8,754 nt of DNA from Hyphomicrobiales bacterium (GTDB lineage Bacteria > Pseudomonadota > Alphaproteobacteria > Rhizobiales > Xanthobacteraceae), in NCBI GenBank assembly GCA_016201085.1, contig JACQDO010000015.1:1-8754 (forward strand), read 5' to 3'. The number at the start of each line of letters is the position of its first letter. Position 1 is the stretch's first letter. Below the pieces are notes generated by a model that had not been told where the DNA came from, made no database searches, and saw only the letters and a list, made by a program, of their open reading frames with translations. A program made the translations under genes and the position numbers. Positions 6,986-8,754 of the stretch are shown here, in pieces.

Positions 6986-8754
6986 TGCTCGCCTCCGCGG
7001 TCACCGCCATCGTCCGAGTCTGCGCCAGATTCCCTTGGTTTATCATTATCTTGGGAGTGTGCGGCGGAGCGGTTTCGGTGGCCTATGCGGCCCGGCATTT
7101 CGCGATCAATACCGATATCAACAAACTCATCTCGCCAGACCTGGATTGGCGTAAGCGCGAATTGGATTTCGAAAAGTTGTTTCCCGGTCACTTCGGCTCC
7201 ACTCTGGTCGTCGTCGATGCCCCAACGATGGAGCTCGCCGCACAGGCAAGCGCCGCGCTGACAAGGCGCATGGCCGCGCAGCCGGAGCTTTTTCGTTCGA
7301 TCGAGGATATGGCCGGCGGCGAGTTCTTTTCGCGCAACGGCTGGCTATTTCTGCCGACGGCCGAAGTCGCGCGCCTGACCCAGGGTCTGGGGCAGGTCGG
7401 CCCGCTCATCGGTACACTTTCCGGCGATCCCAGCCTGCGCGGGCTTACCCGCACGTTGTCGTTGACATTTATCGGCATTCAAAATCGCATGACCACGCTT
7501 GACGCATTGGCGCGGCCGTTGTCGATGGCCGCGACCACCGTGGAGGACGTCCTTGCCGGCCGGCCTGCCGTATTTTCCTGGCTGGAATTGCTCACGGGCA
7601 AACATCCCGAGTCGAACGATTTGCGGCGATTTATCGAGGTTCGTCCAGTACTTGACTATTCGGCCCTGGAGCCGGGCCGACGCTCCAGCAACGCCATCCG
7701 GCAGGCCGCCGCCGAACTCGATCTCGCCTCGAAGTATCGGGCGCGCATTCGCTTGACCGGCTCGGTGCCGATGGCCGACGAGGAATTCGCCACCGTTCAA
7801 GAGGGCGCCCTGATCAATGCGTTAGGCACCATTGTCGTGGTGCTGACCATCCTGTGGCTGGCGCTGAAGTCGTCGCGTATCATCTTGGCGGTCTTCATCA
7901 ATCTGTTCGTTGGACTGGCCGCCACCGCCGCCTTCGGTCTCATGATGGTCGGGGCGCTCAACATGATTTCGGTGGCGTTCGCCGTGCTGTTTGTCGGCCT
8001 CGGCGTCGATTTCGGAATTCAGTTTTCGGTTCGCTATCGGGCCGAACGTCACGACGTCCCCGAGCTACGCCCGGCGTTGGAGCTGGCGGCGAAAAAGATC
8101 GGCGTACCGTTGACGCTGGCGGCTGCGGCCGTCGCGGCCGGGTTCATGTCGTTCCTGCCAACGGATTACCGCGGCGTCTCGGAATTGGGCCAGATCGCCG
8201 GCGTCGGCATGCTGATCGCCTATGCGACCAGCATCACGTTGCTGCCGGCCTTGCTCTCCGTGATGAATCCGCCGGGCGAACCCGATCGCATCGGCTACCG
8301 TGTCTTGGCGCCGGTCGATCGCTTCCTGCAAAAACGCCGTGTGCCGGTGATCGTCGGAACGGTAGCGATCGCCGTGCTCGGGCTGCCGCTGCTATATTAT
8401 CTCACCTTCGACTTCGACCCTATCCACCTGCGAAGTCCGAGCACCGAATCGATTTCGACATTGCTCGAGCTGGGGGGAGATCCCAGGGTCGGCATCAATT
8501 CAATCAACGTCGTCGCGCCATCGCTTGCGGAGGCCAATGCTGCTGCCGAACGCTTGGAAAAACTGCCGCAAGTCCTGCGCGCGACCACCCTGCAAAACTA
8601 CGTGCCGCAGGATCAGGAGAAAAAGCTTGCCTTGATCCAGGAGCTCGGCCGGCGCTTCGGTCCGATGTTGCAGCGGCCGGCATCGAGCAATCCGCCAACC
8701 GACGCGGACAACGTTGCGAGTCTCAACGGTATCGCCGATCAGCTCGTCAAGCTC
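6985..8754 (+). CDS. hpnN: Hopanoid-associated RND transporter HpnN, N-terminal part (3' end outside window)
   Basis: Inner-membrane RND/MMPL-family transporter that moves hopanoids toward the outer membrane. The frame is open for 590 codons to the window edge; family members are roughly 850-880 residues, so about one third is missing. TM1 is near 17-37, followed by a large periplasmic domain (about 38-275) starting with FAINTDINKLISPDLDWR, typical of HpnN. A cluster of five membrane segments follows, near 276-294, 298-322, 325-348, 372-392 and 401-427, with the RND motif GLGVDFGIQF in the fourth (D342). TM7 (about 453-473) opens the second half, where TFDFDPIHLRSPSTES mirrors the start of the first periplasmic domain, the usual RND internal duplication. 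The ATG at 6985 is preferred: GGGGGT lies just upstream and it forms TGATG with the small ORF. An in-frame ATG at 6970 would add five residues; an in-frame TGA at 6952 excludes starts further upstream. Confidence 0.95.
   Translation, partial: MLASAVTAIVRVCARFPWFIIILGVCGGAVSVAYAARHFAINTDINKLISPDLDWRKRELDFEKLFPGHFGSTLVVVDAPTMELAAQASAALTRRMAAQPELFRSIEDMAGGEFFSRNGWLFLPTAEVARLTQGLGQVGPLIGTLSGDPSLRGLTRTLSLTFIGIQNRMTTLDALARPLSMAATTVEDVLAGRPAVFSWLELLTGKHPESNDLRRFIEVRPVLDYSALEPGRRSSNAIRQAAAELDLASKYRARIRLTGSVPMADEEFATVQEGALINALGTIVVVLTILWLALKSSRIILAVFINLFVGLAATAAFGLMMVGALNMISVAFAVLFVGLGVDFGIQFSVRYRAERHDVPELRPALELAAKKIGVPLTLAAAAVAAGFMSFLPTDYRGVSELGQIAGVGMLIAYATSITLLPALLSVMNPPGEPDRIGYRVLAPVDRFLQKRRVPVIVGTVAIAVLGLPLLYYLTFDFDPIHLRSPSTESISTLLELGGDPRVGINSINVVAPSLAEANAAAERLEKLPQVLRATTLQNYVPQDQEKKLALIQELGRRFGPMLQRPASSNPPTDADNVASLNGIADQLVKL

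Overview
The window is a piece of a hopanoid (bacterial triterpenoid) biosynthesis locus from a GC-rich alphaproteobacterium, most likely of the Hyphomicrobiales (Rhizobiales). Three things point there: the protein set (squalene-hopene cyclase, HpnH, HpnN, with dxs and ispH), a RIME-like palindromic repeat typical of rhizobial genomes, and a GGAAC-N17-CGTT element matching the alphaproteobacterial EcfG general-stress promoter. Genus is not resolved.

Layout, left to right. (1) About 2-1243, plus strand: the C-terminal 413 residues of squalene-hopene cyclase (shc/hpnF); the N-terminus lies outside the window. (2) 1251-1355: a two-part palindromic repeat between convergent genes; its last bases form the stop codon of the next gene. 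(3) 1352-2473, minus: an exported protein with two tandem Spy/LTXXQ-like units, preceded by a good Shine-Dalgarno and an EcfG-like promoter (2529-2554). (4) 2605-6741, minus: a tightly overlapping unit read leftward as dxs, ispH, hpnH. dxs and ispH overlap by 4 nt; ispH and hpnH overlap by 38 nt, with hpnH starting at TTG. (5) 6742-6984: a divergent control region with a GGGGCA/TGCCCC dyad and a possible 37-residue small ORF whose stop overlaps the next start as TGATG. (6) 6985 to the right edge, plus: the first 590 residues of the RND-type hopanoid transporter HpnN, cut by the window end.

How the genes fit together: Dxs makes the first MEP-pathway intermediate and IspH releases IPP/DMAPP at the end of that pathway. 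Those units become squalene, Shc cyclises squalene to hopene, HpnH attaches a 5'-deoxyadenosyl group to give adenosylhopane, and HpnN carries hopanoids to the outer membrane. The window therefore links precursor supply (entry and exit enzymes), cyclisation, side-chain extension and transport. hpnG, often next to hpnH, is not here.

I see no wholly new biological system. The most noteworthy local details are the repeat-supplied stop codon, the stress-type promoter on the Spy-like gene, and the small ORF coupled to hpnN.
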